64,000 nt of DNA. It comes from a candidate division WOR-3 bacterium (GTDB taxonomy: Bacteria > Hydrothermota > Tepidihabitantia > SM23-42). The position numbers and the translations under genes were made by a program. Location of the stretch: positions 167,592-231,591 of the forward strand of contig JAOUFJ010000001.1 of the NCBI GenBank assembly GCA_029858255.1. The letters run 5' to 3'. The notes beneath the pieces were generated by a model. That model was not told the DNA's origin. It was given only the letters and a program-made list of their open reading frames with translations, and did not search any database. Positions 9,623-19,455 of this stretch are shown in pieces (the first letter of the stretch is position 1; every line of letters begins with the position of its first letter).

Positions 9623-10624
9623 ATGAATAGCATAAAAGCAAAAGAAAGGATACTAACCATTTTTATCTTTATTGCCTTTGTGGGTCTTTTGATCGTGGTT
9701 GGCTATCCAATCTACAAAGAGTCCCTGCCTTCCGAGGTAAGGTTTGGCGTCGATAAATCCTTTAACACAGTGCCTTTCTATGTCGCCTTGATGGATACGA
9801 CGAGGAATTACTTCGCCCTGGAAAAGGTCAAAGCCGAGTTTGTTGAGGTTAAAGGCGACCCGCTTGAAGGGATCAAGAACGGCGAATATGATGTTGCCGT
9901 TGTTCCCTGGTATTGGCTGATCATATCGCCGAGCCTGAACGGAGATACAGTAAAGGCCTTTGGCTCGCTGGAGATAAAATCAGGCAGGTCAATGGATGCG
10001 TTCATCGTTCCTGCAAAGTCCAAAATCACACGGCTCAGGGATATCGGCGGTAAACGTTTGGGATTCCTCGCGCGCGATGAGTACTTTGTCAATTTGATCA
10101 TGACGGAAATGAGCGAAGACCTGGATCTCAAAAAGGTTGAGTATGTGCCACTGAGTGCCGAGGAAATCAGCCGTGCCTTTGAGGATAAAAAAGCCGATGT
10201 TCTGTATGTGCTCGACCCGTACCGCGCCTATATGATATACTCGGGTAATTCAGTGATTGCCGAGGGTCTGGCATCGACGTACATTGTTCCTAATATACCA
10301 TACGGCGCTCTTGTTATGCGTAAGAATTTTGTCACTACCGAGAAAAGATTGGCCGCAATACGCGTTAAGAATGCAGTTGAAGCGGCATTGGCTTACCTGT
10401 CGCGGAGCCCCGATGTGGCAAAACGTTATGTCCTGAGACTTAACGGGATGCCAGAAGAGGGCGAATTGGCGACGAATATGAGAACACCGGAGTTCGAAAG
10501 GCTTGCTGAGATCGGCGTCAAGAGTGTTGAAAATCTGCAGACCGAGCTGGTAAAAAGAGGCATAGGTACTTGCGGTATAAAACCCTCTGAGTTTCTTTTC
10601 GAAAAAATTGATTTCGCGAGATAA
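9623..10624 (+). CDS. Membrane-anchored periplasmic binding protein of the NMT1/SsuA/TauA type
   Basis: A 333-residue protein with one N-terminal membrane segment (about 11-30) and a two-lobed solute-binding-protein fold. Supporting features are the opening strand EVRFGVDKSFNTVPFYVALM, the segment GIKNGEYDVAVVPWYW, the motif LRDIGGKRLGFLARDEY and ADVLYVLDPYRAYMI, all typical of NMT1/THI5-like or SsuA-like proteins that bind organic sulfonates, nitrate or pyrimidine precursors. No ABC permease or ATPase gene is adjacent, so it is an orphan and may be a sensor or scaffold instead. It follows the TPR lipoprotein by 3 bp, and its stop is only 2 bp before the SRP RNA. Confidence 0.75.
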   Translation: MNSIKAKERILTIFIFIAFVGLLIVVGYPIYKESLPSEVRFGVDKSFNTVPFYVALMDTTRNYFALEKVKAEFVEVKGDPLEGIKNGEYDVAVVPWYWLIISPSLNGDTVKAFGSLEIKSGRSMDAFIVPAKSKITRLRDIGGKRLGFLARDEYFVNLIMTEMSEDLDLKKVEYVPLSAEEISRAFEDKKADVLYVLDPYRAYMIYSGNSVIAEGLASTYIVPNIPYGALVMRKNFVTTEKRLAAIRVKNAVEAALAYLSRSPDVAKRYVLRLNGMPEEGELATNMRTPEFERLAEIGVKSVENLQTELVKRGIGTCGIKPSEFLFEKIDFAR

Positions 10625-10626
10625 TC

Positions 10627-10918
<292 letters not shown>

Positions 10919-10996
10919 TTTGTTCCGACACTATAATGGGTATCTTCAAAATATGGAACTCGAATTGTGAGGAGACGACTTTGAATTACTTTTACA

Positions 10997-11118
10997 TAAA
11001 TCCTAAATCCGAAATACTGAATTCCGATCAACAATTTTCCGAATATACTACGGTTTTAGTTATTGGAGTTTGATAGTTTGAAATTATTTGATATTTGGTG
11101 CTTGGGATTTGGGATTTA
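10997..11118. repeat. Degenerate inverted-repeat (MITE-like) element
   Basis: The left end TAAATCCTAAATCC and the right end GGGATTTGGGATTTA are imperfect inverted repeats flanking about 90 bp of AT-rich DNA. It separates the SRP RNA from dnaX and has generated a spurious N-terminal extension of the dnaX frame. Confidence 0.5.
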
Positions 11119-11139
11119 TCGAACGCCGCGAGGATTATT

Positions 11140-12543
11140 GTGAATCATCGTGTTATTTCGCTCCGCTACCGACCTCAGGACTTTGATGAATTGACAGGCC
11201 AGCGCCACGTGGTGCTTTCGCTTAAAGGGGCGATAGGCAGTGGCCGAATTGGGCATGCCTTCCTTTTCTCCGGTCCGCGTGGGATTGGCAAGACAACGGC
11301 TGCTCGAATATTCGCCAAGAGCTTGAATTGTGTAGAAGGTCCTACAGTCCATCCATGTCAAAAGTGCCAGTCGTGCCGCGAGATCGCACAGAGCCGCAGC
11401 ATCGATGTGGTTGAAGTCGACGGTGCGTCGACGCGCGGCATCGACGAGATCAGAAACCTGCGTGAGTCAGTACAATACTCTCCGCTGTACGGTAAACACA
11501 AGATATATATCATCGACGAAGTGCATATGCTCACCCCCGAAGCCTTCAATGCCCTCCTGAAAACACTTGAGGAACCACCATCCTCCGTGAAGTTTATATT
11601 CGCCACGACAAATCCTGGTAAGGTACCCCAGACAATACTATCACGTTGTGAACGATTCGCTTTCAAGCGCTTATCTGTGAAAGAGATCTGCAGCCGCTTG
11701 AAGTCGATAACGGAGAAGGAGAATATCAGTATTACCGATAAGGCGTTGCACTACATCGCATTGAGGGCCGATGGTAGCATACGAGACGGTGAGAGCCTTC
11801 TTGAGCAGCTAATATCCTTTGTGGAAGGAACGATCACGGAGGATGATGTTTTCAAACTCGTTGGATTCATGAGCAGTGAATTCTATTTCGACCTGCTGCA
11901 AAAAATAATACAGGGAAATCACGCGGATGTGCTGACTGCACTGAACACAGGTATTGAGGATGGGGCGGATCCGCTGGAGATATATCGTGGTGTGGTCGAT
12001 TATTTGCGTGCTGCGCTCTTTGTGTACAGTGATATGCCACAGGAATTTCTGGATTTGAGTGATGATGAAATAAAAAAAATCCGCTCCCTGGATATTGATA
12101 GAGAGAAGATAATGCACATGCTTGAAGTGCTTTTGAAATCGGAGGAGATGGTCAGAAGATCCATCAATACACGGATCGTCATTGAACTGCTATTTTGCCA
12201 ATTGATTCAGGGTGATGGTCCAGCACAGGTGACAAAGGATAGGGCAGACAAGGGTGATTTCAAGCAGCAATTACTCGCGGTCCTGCAGGCACAGAGTCCC
12301 AAGCTCTCGGCGCTGATACAGAAATCTTCTGTTGAGGTCAAGGAAAACAACGTCCGCGTAACTGTTGATCAGGAATTTTCCCGGAAGATTCTAACTGGCA
12401 GCAAGGACCTTTTAGAGACGATAATGAAAAAAATATTGACACGCGATGTTACGCTGCTGGTCGAAGTCGGAGAGAATATCAAGAAGGAAAATAATCTTGA
12501 AGATGCAATAAGGGCGCTATTCGATGGAGAGGAAGTAAGATGA
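11140..12543 (+). CDS. dnaX: DNA polymerase III subunit gamma/tau
   Basis: Clamp-loader ATPase. The N-terminal RYRPQDFDELTGQ motif is typical. Walker A GPRGIGKTT is at 45-53, the zinc module has Cys 64, 73, 76 and 79 (HPCQKCQSC), Walker B is IIDEVHMLT and the SRC sensor follows. A C-terminal domain-III-like region extends to 467 residues, short for tau. I place the start at GTG 11140, which has CGAGG six bases upstream and gives the normal N-terminus; the frame stays open back to 11095 but that part is inverted-repeat DNA. The stop overlaps the ybaB start (ATGA). holA, another clamp-loader subunit, lies elsewhere in the window. Confidence 0.95.
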   Translation: MNHRVISLRYRPQDFDELTGQRHVVLSLKGAIGSGRIGHAFLFSGPRGIGKTTAARIFAKSLNCVEGPTVHPCQKCQSCREIAQSRSIDVVEVDGASTRGIDEIRNLRESVQYSPLYGKHKIYIIDEVHMLTPEAFNALLKTLEEPPSSVKFIFATTNPGKVPQTILSRCERFAFKRLSVKEICSRLKSITEKENISITDKALHYIALRADGSIRDGESLLEQLISFVEGTITEDDVFKLVGFMSSEFYFDLLQKIIQGNHADVLTALNTGIEDGADPLEIYRGVVDYLRAALFVYSDMPQEFLDLSDDEIKKIRSLDIDREKIMHMLEVLLKSEEMVRRSINTRIVIELLFCQLIQGDGPAQVTKDRADKGDFKQQLLAVLQAQSPKLSALIQKSSVEVKENNVRVTVDQEFSRKILTGSKDLLETIMKKILTRDVTLLVEVGENIKKENNLEDAIRALFDGEEVR

Positions 12544-12827
12544 AGAATTTCATGAAGGAAGCCCAGAAATTACAGTCGAAGTTATTGGAGCAGCTCCGCG
12601 CGATAAAAGTTGAAGGTAGTGCGGGCGGTGGTATGGTAACCATCCAGATGGATGGGGAACAAAATGTGATCGCGGTCAAGATCGAACCACAGATTTTCGA
12701 GGAGAAGGACGTGGTAATGCTTGAAGATCTTATAGTTGCCGCGTATAGCGACGCAAAGAGGAAGATTCTGGAAAAAACGCAGGAGAGCCTGAAGTCTCTA
12801 ACCGGCTTTCCTCTGCCTCCTTTTTGA
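12540..12827 (+). CDS. ybaB: YbaB/EbfC family nucleoid-associated protein
   Basis: A 95-residue small DNA-binding protein, full length for the family. Hallmarks are the helical start FMKEAQKLQSKLLEQL, the Gly-rich turn GSAGGGMVTIQMDG and VVMLEDLIVAAYSDAKRKI. It overlaps the dnaX stop by 4 bp; dnaX-ybaB is a conserved pair in bacteria, usually followed by recR, which is missing here because a leftward gene follows. Confidence 0.93.
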   Translation: MKNFMKEAQKLQSKLLEQLRAIKVEGSAGGGMVTIQMDGEQNVIAVKIEPQIFEEKDVVMLEDLIVAAYSDAKRKILEKTQESLKSLTGFPLPPF

Positions 12828-12836
12828 TACACCGGG

Positions 12837-14543
12837 TTACTCAATCAATAATATTTTCCCCGTTCTTTCTTCCAGATTGCTGTACATCCTGTAGAAGTAG
12901 GCACCCCGGGGCAACCTGTTGCCCTGTTCATCGGAAAGGTCCCAGAAAATTTCAGTATGTCCTGCATCAAAGGTAGCATCGGTAATGATCCTGATCAGCT
13001 GTCCGAGGACATTGTACGCTGCAATCCTGACATGTGCTGATTCGTGCAGATCAAAGTTAAATGATATGTTGTCCCGCGTTGGGTTTGGTGATGCTACTAT
13101 TCCATTAAATATGTCCGTTGCGTAATGTTCATAGACACCTGGATTTCCTTCGATCACAAATGAGTAGCTCTGCGGTGGTACGTGTTTTGGAGAGGTGCAC
13201 AGGGTTCCTTCTTCGTTCTGTACTGCCAGATAGTAGTGGATTGTATCGTCAGCATGTTGTGCCGGTATATACGCCGAATACACCCCTGGTGTATCGACAA
13301 CCGGGCCCAATGGCACCGTAGTATAAACTCCGTCGTTTATGCAATAGTAAATCAATGTCGAATCACTGATCAATGCGCTCGATGTAGTTATTTCGGCACG
13401 TATGCGGTAATCGTTCAAGGTGTCAATTGTGTTGGGCAAGGGATAATGCCTGACGTGGATATATTCGGCTTCGGGCGCCGTGATGGTGATGCAATGTATA
13501 GCGCCCCCCGAACCCGACATGGCGGCGCAATCGATGCCGATGATTTCATGGTCCGGTAGTGCCTGCTGGTAGACAAAAAGGGCAGTATCATCTTCCGCCA
13601 GATTATAGAGCGGAACCAGAACTTTGTTATTGACAAAGAGTGAATTAAGATAAGATGGTGGTGCATCCGACGTAGACCATGGCATGGGGATGCGAACGAT
13701 CCTGTAAGGGAAACCTTCGCGGTTTGTGCAGCGGCTGATAGAATCGGCGTTGTCGTTCAGCATGGTGTAATTGGGATGACCAGGCGCATATTCGCCGACC
13801 ATGACCAGCGTGTCATTCAATATCTTGGTCCAGAGGTCGATATGCCCGGTGTATTCGATATTGATCCTCGGCAGTATAACAAATTGGTCGAGCCCGCTGT
13901 AGGAGAGCATTAGTGATTCGATCTGCGTCGTGGTAAGCCATGGGTTTTCCTGCTGTATGAGCGTGCTCGCGAAGCCTGTCCCCAAGCCATCTACCATGAA
14001 GTTACCTCCGGCGTGCTCCAGGGGCGAACCGTAGACTGGAATCCCCCAGGATTGGCCGATACGCCACGGTATGGTGTCGTCAAGCGGCCGCGGTCGATTG
14101 TACATGAAATCAACAATTCCTTCTGCGTTATCATGTTCGCGCATGAACCATGGTCCGTAATCTCTTATCCATATCGAATTCCTGGGCCATACGTAGAAAT
14201 ACAACGAGTCAAGCGAAATATTGTAGGACTGCAGGTAACTGATAATACTGTTCTGCTCGCTGGTGCTGCCGACGATTATGTATACCCTGCAGATCTCACC
14301 TGCTTCCTCCACGATCTGCCTGAATATCGGATTGGTCGAGGATGAGCCGTATATCCAGGTAACAAAAATACCCCTGAGCTGTTCAAATTCGGCCGGCGTC
14401 TCAACCCATCCGTCGGGCGGTGCAGTTACCCTGTGTCCCCTGCCAATTTCGTCGACCATAAGACTTTCTTCTTTTGTCATCCATTGTGGTAACAATGGCT
14501 CGCCACTGGCAGTCAATACCGCTGCCAACAACAACATGTTCAT
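12837..14543 (-). CDS. Secreted peptidylarginine deiminase/agmatine deiminase family protein with C-terminal sorting-type domain
   Basis: A 568-residue secreted enzyme of the bacterial PAD/agmatine-deiminase superfamily, which hydrolyses the guanidino group of arginine or agmatine. Catalytic residues are in place: Asp 128 in WIRDYGPW, the EHAGGNFMVDG motif near 176-186, His 234 and Asp 236 in GHIDLW, and the nucleophile Cys 351 in GGAIHC. After the catalytic domain come an Ig-like stretch (about 385-460) and a C-terminal module of the FlgD/T9SS type A kind (ASPNPTRDNISFNFDL to GAYFYRMYS). The N-terminus is a short signal peptide, and GGAGG-like Shine-Dalgarno precedes the ATG. It is the last gene of the long leftward run. 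Substrate (protein Arg or free agmatine) cannot be told. Confidence 0.88.
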   Translation of the reverse strand: MNMLLLAAVLTASGEPLLPQWMTKEESLMVDEIGRGHRVTAPPDGWVETPAEFEQLRGIFVTWIYGSSSTNPIFRQIVEEAGEICRVYIIVGSTSEQNSIISYLQSYNISLDSLYFYVWPRNSIWIRDYGPWFMREHDNAEGIVDFMYNRPRPLDDTIPWRIGQSWGIPVYGSPLEHAGGNFMVDGLGTGFASTLIQQENPWLTTTQIESLMLSYSGLDQFVILPRINIEYTGHIDLWTKILNDTLVMVGEYAPGHPNYTMLNDNADSISRCTNREGFPYRIVRIPMPWSTSDAPPSYLNSLFVNNKVLVPLYNLAEDDTALFVYQQALPDHEIIGIDCAAMSGSGGAIHCITITAPEAEYIHVRHYPLPNTIDTLNDYRIRAEITTSSALISDSTLIYYCINDGVYTTVPLGPVVDTPGVYSAYIPAQHADDTIHYYLAVQNEEGTLCTSPKHVPPQSYSFVIEGNPGVYEHYATDIFNGIVASPNPTRDNISFNFDLHESAHVRIAAYNVLGQLIRIITDATFDAGHTEIFWDLSDEQGNRLPRGAYFYRMYSNLEERTGKILLIE

Positions 14544-14604
14544 AGAACCTCCAGTAAACTCCGTGATATCATTATTGCGTTATTCTTGTTGAATATCCGG
14601 CCGG

Positions 14605-15963
14605 TCACGCCCGCATGCTCTTTTTGTGCTCAGCCAGCTTGGCAAAAAACAGTTCTCTGATTTCCTCGAGCCTCGCTTCGGTCTTTGCCTCAAACCTGAG
14701 GACGAGCACAGGTTGGGTATTGGAAGGTCTTATCAATCCCCACCCGTCATCAAAATCTACGCGCACGCCGTCAATATCTATGACACGGTACGATTTTTTG
14801 AAATCAGCCTTCAGTGTTTCGACGATCTCGAACTTCGCTGCGTCGGTAGTGTCGATTCTTATCTCGGGGGTGGAATAATACTTAGGTACCCTCGAGGCAA
14901 GTTTTGAAAGTGATTCGCCTCTGCTGAGTATCTCGCATAATCTTAATGCCGCATACATGGCATCATCATATCCATAGTAGCGGTCGGCGAAGAAAACGTG
15001 CCCGGACATTTCACCGGCCAAGGGCGCATCTTCTTCCTTCATTTTCGCCTTGATCAGAGAATGGCCGGTTTTATACATAATGGGTTTGCCGCCCAATTCC
15101 CGGATTCTTTCGATCAATCCCTTGGAACACTTCACTTCGAAGATGATCTTGGCGCCTGGCATGCGCGAGAGCAGGTCTTCGGCATATACGGCCAGCAGGA
15201 CATCCCCCCATATTACCTGACCATTTTCATCGAGCGTTCCGATGCGATCGCCATCTCCATCAAATCCAATCCCGCATGCATAGCCGTCATTTTTTACCGT
15301 ATCGATAAGTGCTTTGATATGTTCTGGCACCACTGGATCCGGAATATGGTTGGGGAAATTTCCGTCCGGTGTTTTGAACAACATAAGATGTTCAACACCC
15401 AGTTTGTTGAGTATTTTTTCGAATACAGGACCACAGGTTCCATTCCCTGTATCAACCGCGATCCTCATACCCTTTTTTACCTTTACTGAACGCGTAACAT
15501 ATTCAATGTAATCATCCGTGATTTCTCTCTCTTCAGTAGTACCTTTCCCCGATGCGAAATCACCGTTCTCTATTAGCTTTCTAAGACTCTGGATTTCGGC
15601 TCCGTATATTGTCCGGCGGTCATATGCAACCTTGAAGCCATTGAACTCTTTCGGATTGTGGCTCGCCGTTATCATTATACCATTTCCAGTATCATAATGA
15701 AACAGCGAGAAGTATAGCAGGGGCGTTGGAACCATGCCGATATCGATGATGTCACAGCCCGTGTCGTTTAGACCTTTTATCAGTGCGGCGGCGATGCGTG
15801 GCGACGAAATGCGCATATCACGCCCAATGATGATTTTTTTCTGTCCAAGATTTCTGTAATAAGTACCAACGCCGCGCGCAAAGACGGTGATATTCTCATC
15901 GCTCAAATCGGTTTCTGCAAGTCCCCGAATATCGTATTCCCGGAATATCGAAGGGTTTATCAT
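14605..15963 (-). CDS. Phosphomannomutase/phosphoglucomutase
   Basis: An alpha-D-phosphohexomutase of 452 residues that interconverts hexose 1- and 6-phosphates for polysaccharide precursors. The four family loops are present: active-site Ser in TASHNPKEFNGFK, the Mg loop GFDGDGDRIG, the sugar-binding GEMSGHVFF and the phosphate loop RPSNTQPVLVLRFEA. The start overlaps the aminotransferase stop by 4 bp, so the two are coupled. Phosphomannomutase and phosphoglucomutase activities cannot be separated by eye. Confidence 0.92.
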   Translation of the reverse strand: MINPSIFREYDIRGLAETDLSDENITVFARGVGTYYRNLGQKKIIIGRDMRISSPRIAAALIKGLNDTGCDIIDIGMVPTPLLYFSLFHYDTGNGIMITASHNPKEFNGFKVAYDRRTIYGAEIQSLRKLIENGDFASGKGTTEEREITDDYIEYVTRSVKVKKGMRIAVDTGNGTCGPVFEKILNKLGVEHLMLFKTPDGNFPNHIPDPVVPEHIKALIDTVKNDGYACGIGFDGDGDRIGTLDENGQVIWGDVLLAVYAEDLLSRMPGAKIIFEVKCSKGLIERIRELGGKPIMYKTGHSLIKAKMKEEDAPLAGEMSGHVFFADRYYGYDDAMYAALRLCEILSRGESLSKLASRVPKYYSTPEIRIDTTDAAKFEIVETLKADFKKSYRVIDIDGVRVDFDDGWGLIRPSNTQPVLVLRFEAKTEARLEEIRELFFAKLAEHKKSMRA

Positions 15964-17366
15964 TTCATCTGCTCCTCGACTCCACTGATCACTTCATCGA
16001 GGATTTTGATGGCAGCTCTGGCGTCATCTTTTGTGATCATCAGAGGGGGAGACATGCGCAGGGAACTTATGCCGGCTCCGTAGAGAATGAGCCCTCGCTT
16101 GAAGCATTCGCCTGTTATTACCTCTTTTATATTCTTTCCCTCCCTTGTAACCTGGGAAGGGAAGAATTCTTTGGGCGCCTTGTGTTGTACAAGTTCGATA
16201 CCGAGCATCAATCCGAGACCGCGGACTTCACCGATGATCTTGTGGCGCTCCATCATAGCATTCAGCTCGTGTTTCAGGAAACTGCCGATGTCGTGGGCAT
16301 TCTTGATATACTGTTGTTCAATGACTCTCAGGGTGGCGATGGCTGCGGCGCATATGACCGGGTTGCCGCCGAAGGTTGAACCATGGGATCCCGGTACCCA
16401 TGCTCTTGGGTCGACGCCGGGATCCATGAGTGCAGCTTTGCCGATCGTGGCGCTCATTGGGAAGCCCGATGCTATCGCTTTGGCCGTGAGCGTGATGTCC
16501 GGCGCTACGCCAAAATGGTCACACGCAAACCATTTTCCCGTCCTTCCAAGGCCGCTCTGTATTTCGTCGAAAATGAGTGTTATTCCGTGATCGTCGCAGA
16601 CTTTTCTGAGGGCTGGCAGAAATTCCTTGGGTGGGACTATATAGCCACCTTCGCCCTGAATTGGTTCGACCATGATCAGACTGACATCGTCCGGTGCAAT
16701 GAGTCTTTCGAATATAACGTCGGTGAGATAGGATACGCAATACAGTAGTGGTACGCCATTGTAATCATGTTTGATGCACTCGGGATATTTATGGTCGAAT
16801 ACACATCTGTAGCAGTAAGGATATGGAACATGGTAGACTTCCGGTATCAATCCGGAGAAATGCGCGCGCTGAACCTTCTTGCTTCCCGACATCGTCATGC
16901 CGGCAAAGGTACGGCCGTGAAAAGCGCCAAGGAAACTTATCATTCTTGGCCGTCTCGTGAAGCAGCGGGCGATCTTGAGTGAAGCCTCAACCGCCTCGGC
17001 GCCCGAGCTTCCGAAATACACCCTTTTGTCATAATCGCCGGGTGTTATTTCAATCAACTTTTCGGCCAGTTCGATCTGCGGAGTGTAGTAGAAATCGGCG
17101 CCAGAAATATGGATGAGTTTACGGATTTGTTCTTCGACTGCAGATATGACGTCGGGGTGGCAGTGCCCGGTGCCAACTACGGCAAAGCCAGCGCCGAAAT
17201 CGAGATACGTCTTGCCGTCGACATCGGTTACGTTTGCCCCTTGAGCGTGATCCACAACCAGTGGAATTTCACTGGTGCGGGTGTGCGCCCCGAACATGAT
17301 TTTTTGGTCCCGATCAATGATCGCTCGGGCCTTTTTGCTTATTTCTGGAGAGTTGTATTTGATCAT
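15960..17366 (-). CDS. Class III PLP aminotransferase (4-aminobutyrate/ornithine aminotransferase or amino-acid racemase-like)
   Basis: A 468-residue fold-type I PLP enzyme. The PLP Lys is at about 296 in LTAKAIASG, Asp 267 in LIFDEIQSGLGRTGKW binds the pyridine nitrogen, and the phosphate site is FGSSGAEAVEASLK. A Cys-containing insertion (PYPYCYRCVF, then PECIKH) near 181-199 is typical of the archaeal/thermophile branch that includes broad-specificity amino-acid racemases. Substrate is therefore open between GABA, ornithine-type donors and racemisation. It lies between the PPC-domain gene (44-bp gap) and the phosphohexomutase (4-bp overlap), with a GGAGCAGC ribosome site. Confidence 0.88.
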   Translation of the reverse strand: MIKYNSPEISKKARAIIDRDQKIMFGAHTRTSEIPLVVDHAQGANVTDVDGKTYLDFGAGFAVVGTGHCHPDVISAVEEQIRKLIHISGADFYYTPQIELAEKLIEITPGDYDKRVYFGSSGAEAVEASLKIARCFTRRPRMISFLGAFHGRTFAGMTMSGSKKVQRAHFSGLIPEVYHVPYPYCYRCVFDHKYPECIKHDYNGVPLLYCVSYLTDVIFERLIAPDDVSLIMVEPIQGEGGYIVPPKEFLPALRKVCDDHGITLIFDEIQSGLGRTGKWFACDHFGVAPDITLTAKAIASGFPMSATIGKAALMDPGVDPRAWVPGSHGSTFGGNPVICAAAIATLRVIEQQYIKNAHDIGSFLKHELNAMMERHKIIGEVRGLGLMLGIELVQHKAPKEFFPSQVTREGKNIKEVITGECFKRGLILYGAGISSLRMSPPLMITKDDARAAIKILDEVISGVEEQMK

Positions 17367-17410
17367 GCGTTGCTGCTCCTTTTATCCATGAATATTTGTA
17401 TGTCTGTGGG

Positions 17411-17830
17411 TCATAGTTCCAGCAACTTCAATCCGGTATTCTCATCCAGGCGACGGGTTAGTGGTTTGTCGAAAGGAAAAAGAATAATTTCAAGGGTTGC
17501 TTGCACCACGCCTTCGAACAGGTGTCCGCCAAACGCCTGAAATTCCTTGTTAGTGATCGTAGCATGACAGTGGACCGTGATTTGACCATCGACTACAGAA
17601 ATATTGCCGACAAGATTCGTGAATTCGTATTCATCTTCAAATCTCTTCTTAACGTAATTCTTCTGGTGGGCGTCAAAAAACCCCAGTTCAAGATTCTTTC
17701 CAACACCCAGACCGTAGAAGAATGCACCTTCGATCCCGGCACGCTGAATGCCTTCTCTTAGTGCCGAGATTATTTCTTCATTTTTCTCGAGACGAATCAC
17801 CCAATTATTATTAAATTTTTTCATCTTCAT
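17411..17830 (-). CDS. PPC (DUF296) domain protein
   Basis: A 139-residue single-domain protein of the plant-and-prokaryote-conserved family. Typical features are IISALREGIQRAGIEGAFFYGLG at the N-terminus and the conserved HCHA segment followed by FGGHLFEGVV near 110. In plants the domain is joined to AT-hooks; prokaryotic members form trimers, and their function is mostly unknown. It has a TAGGAG Shine-Dalgarno and lies between the membrane-protein operon and the aminotransferase, same strand, with gaps under 50 bp. Confidence 0.85.
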   Translation of the reverse strand: MKMKKFNNNWVIRLEKNEEIISALREGIQRAGIEGAFFYGLGVGKNLELGFFDAHQKNYVKKRFEDEYEFTNLVGNISVVDGQITVHCHATITNKEFQAFGGHLFEGVVQATLEIILFPFDKPLTRRLDENTGLKLLEL

Positions 17831-17877
17831 TTACAACTCCTATTATGCTGGCTGGTACTACGTGCTCCTGTATTGTG

Positions 17878-18510
17878 CTAATCTATTAGCCCCAGCCACG
17901 GGCCGAGCAGGAACTGTATTCTGCCAATTAGAAGGCTGACTCTTGCCATTACCGTATAACCGAATGAAGCACCGAAACCTATCATGATGAAGATAATGCC
18001 GAGTCTTGAGGTGTGACCGAGAATGCCCTTGTGTTCTTTTGAGAAGAAAAAGTAGATGAGCGTACACGCAACACCGACCAGGATAATGACCGCCCAGATG
18101 CCGGTTGCCGTGTCTGAGAAGGTTGCTGGTGTCACTACGGTTCCCTCGAGTTGCCTGAGAACATCGGCCTGGAAATACGCGGGTATGGAAAGTCCTGCAC
18201 CCCACCCAATGGTGAATCCGATCGGGATCCGCACGAGCCACGCTATCCTGGGTATGAATCTGGCAAAGTACATAAGCCCCAATAGAAGCGGCACGATGTA
18301 GATGAACTGTCCGGCGCTCAGCGGTTCAAAGAGATTCGGTTTCAACGCATTCTGCCAATAATAGACGATATAGTATCCGTTTGCCACCCCGACGAAAAGA
18401 TGTTCGCCAAACTTGTAGAACGGATTATCTTTATACAGAAACGAGAATATCATCAGGGTTAAGATCGCGCCTATCCAGATCCAGGGATCACTACTCATTG
18501 GTTGCACCAT
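17878..18510 (-). CDS. Multi-pass membrane protein of unknown function (fifth gene of membrane operon)
   Basis: A 210-residue hydrophobic protein with about six predicted membrane segments, starting with WIWIGAILTLMIFSFLY, then segments near 65-80, 90-110, 135-155 and 168-195. A short basic loop FFFSKEHKGILGHTSRLG separates the last two groups. No catalytic motif is recognisable. It starts at ATG 18510, 48 bp after the preceding gene, and is followed by the PPC-domain gene. Its constant company with the two Fn3-type paralogues suggests a shared membrane complex; this is inference from position only. Confidence 0.7.
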   Translation of the reverse strand: MVQPMSSDPWIWIGAILTLMIFSFLYKDNPFYKFGEHLFVGVANGYYIVYYWQNALKPNLFEPLSAGQFIYIVPLLLGLMYFARFIPRIAWLVRIPIGFTIGWGAGLSIPAYFQADVLRQLEGTVVTPATFSDTATGIWAVIILVGVACTLIYFFFSKEHKGILGHTSRLGIIFIMIGFGASFGYTVMARVSLLIGRIQFLLGPWLGLID

Positions 18511-18558
18511 CGATTACGGTGATTGAAGCTTGATTGCAGTGATGAAAAGAATTGACTG

Positions 18559-19455
18559 TCATTTACGTGTCGCTTTCTGGCGGCGTGAGAAGAAATAACC
18601 AACGTTACCGAGAATTATGAAGACCATTATCAGAATGTGGATCATCGACTGGGAATTCATGCCGGTCTCGGCGTTTCCAAGAGTGCGCGCATAACCATGT
18701 TCGAGCACCAGCTTTTCGTACTCCGCAGCCCCCTTCATACCCGACATCAATCCGGAGACCTGGCCGGTTTGCACGAATGGATAGTACTGCGGCGCCATGA
18801 CCGCGGTAAGACCGGCGCCGACCTTAACCCCGTATCGCGTCTGAGGGTAGCGTATCCAGTCGATCGGATAGTCAGCCGAAGCAAGAATGACAACAATGGC
18901 AACGTTCTTGTAGTTCTTCACGATTTGCATGAGCGGCAGCGAGTCAATGAGATTGCCAAAATAATCCCGCGGAAAGACACCCGATATCGCCTCGCCCATA
19001 TCCAGTTGTGCCGCGATCCTTCCGGATTTCCAGCCAAGGTATACGTAGTCAACGCCGTAGGTGAGCGAGTCTTCTTTCCGCTGAGCCAAGCTATCTATTT
19101 CATGTGCGACCGAAACCAGGGCATCGACCGCAAGACCGGGCGCTTCCGGGTCGAATGAGAGTCCAACGACTGGAATATCGCGGGCAAAGCAGTGCTTGAG
19201 TATCGCTTTTGCCATTGGATGGCATTCGGGCTGGGTCTGCGGTGAATAGTCAAATGAAATCATCACTGCCTTTTCTCTCGGTGGGACCGATTCAATAAAA
19301 TCAAATAATCTCTGGGTTTGAGGCATGACCTTCTGAGGAATAGTGACCTTGACGAAAAATGGCAGTATCACAAGCACGGTCAGGAGTAGATAAATGATGC
19401 GCCGGTCGATCGTCGTGATCCGGTCGTACCACTTCATTCTTTTCCTCCAAGCCAT
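18559..19455 (-). CDS. Membrane protein with periplasmic alpha/beta domain, both ends anchored (fourth gene of membrane operon)
   Basis: A 298-residue protein with a membrane segment at about 17-36 ([16 protein letters not shown]), a soluble domain of about 210 residues and a second membrane segment near 270-288 ([19 protein letters not shown]). The soluble part has an alternating beta/alpha pattern ([45 protein letters not shown]) that looks Rossmann-like, but no nucleotide motif is clear. It starts 22 bp inside the preceding gene, so translation is coupled. I do not recognise a named family. Confidence 0.7.
   Translation of the reverse strand: MAWRKRMKWYDRITTIDRRIIYLLLTVLVILPFFVKVTIPQKVMPQTQRLFDFIESVPPREKAVMISFDYSPQTQPECHPMAKAILKHCFARDIPVVGLSFDPEAPGLAVDALVSVAHEIDSLAQRKEDSLTYGVDYVYLGWKSGRIAAQLDMGEAISGVFPRDYFGNLIDSLPLMQIVKNYKNVAIVVILASADYPIDWIRYPQTRYGVKVGAGLTAVMAPQYYPFVQTGQVSGLMSGMKGAAEYEKLVLEHGYARTLGNAETGMNSQSMIHILIMVFIILGNVGYFFSRRQKATRK

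Noticed and set aside
13182..13559. 125-codon plus-strand frame inside the deiminase gene
   Set aside because: Antisense shadow of a gene with all catalytic motifs.
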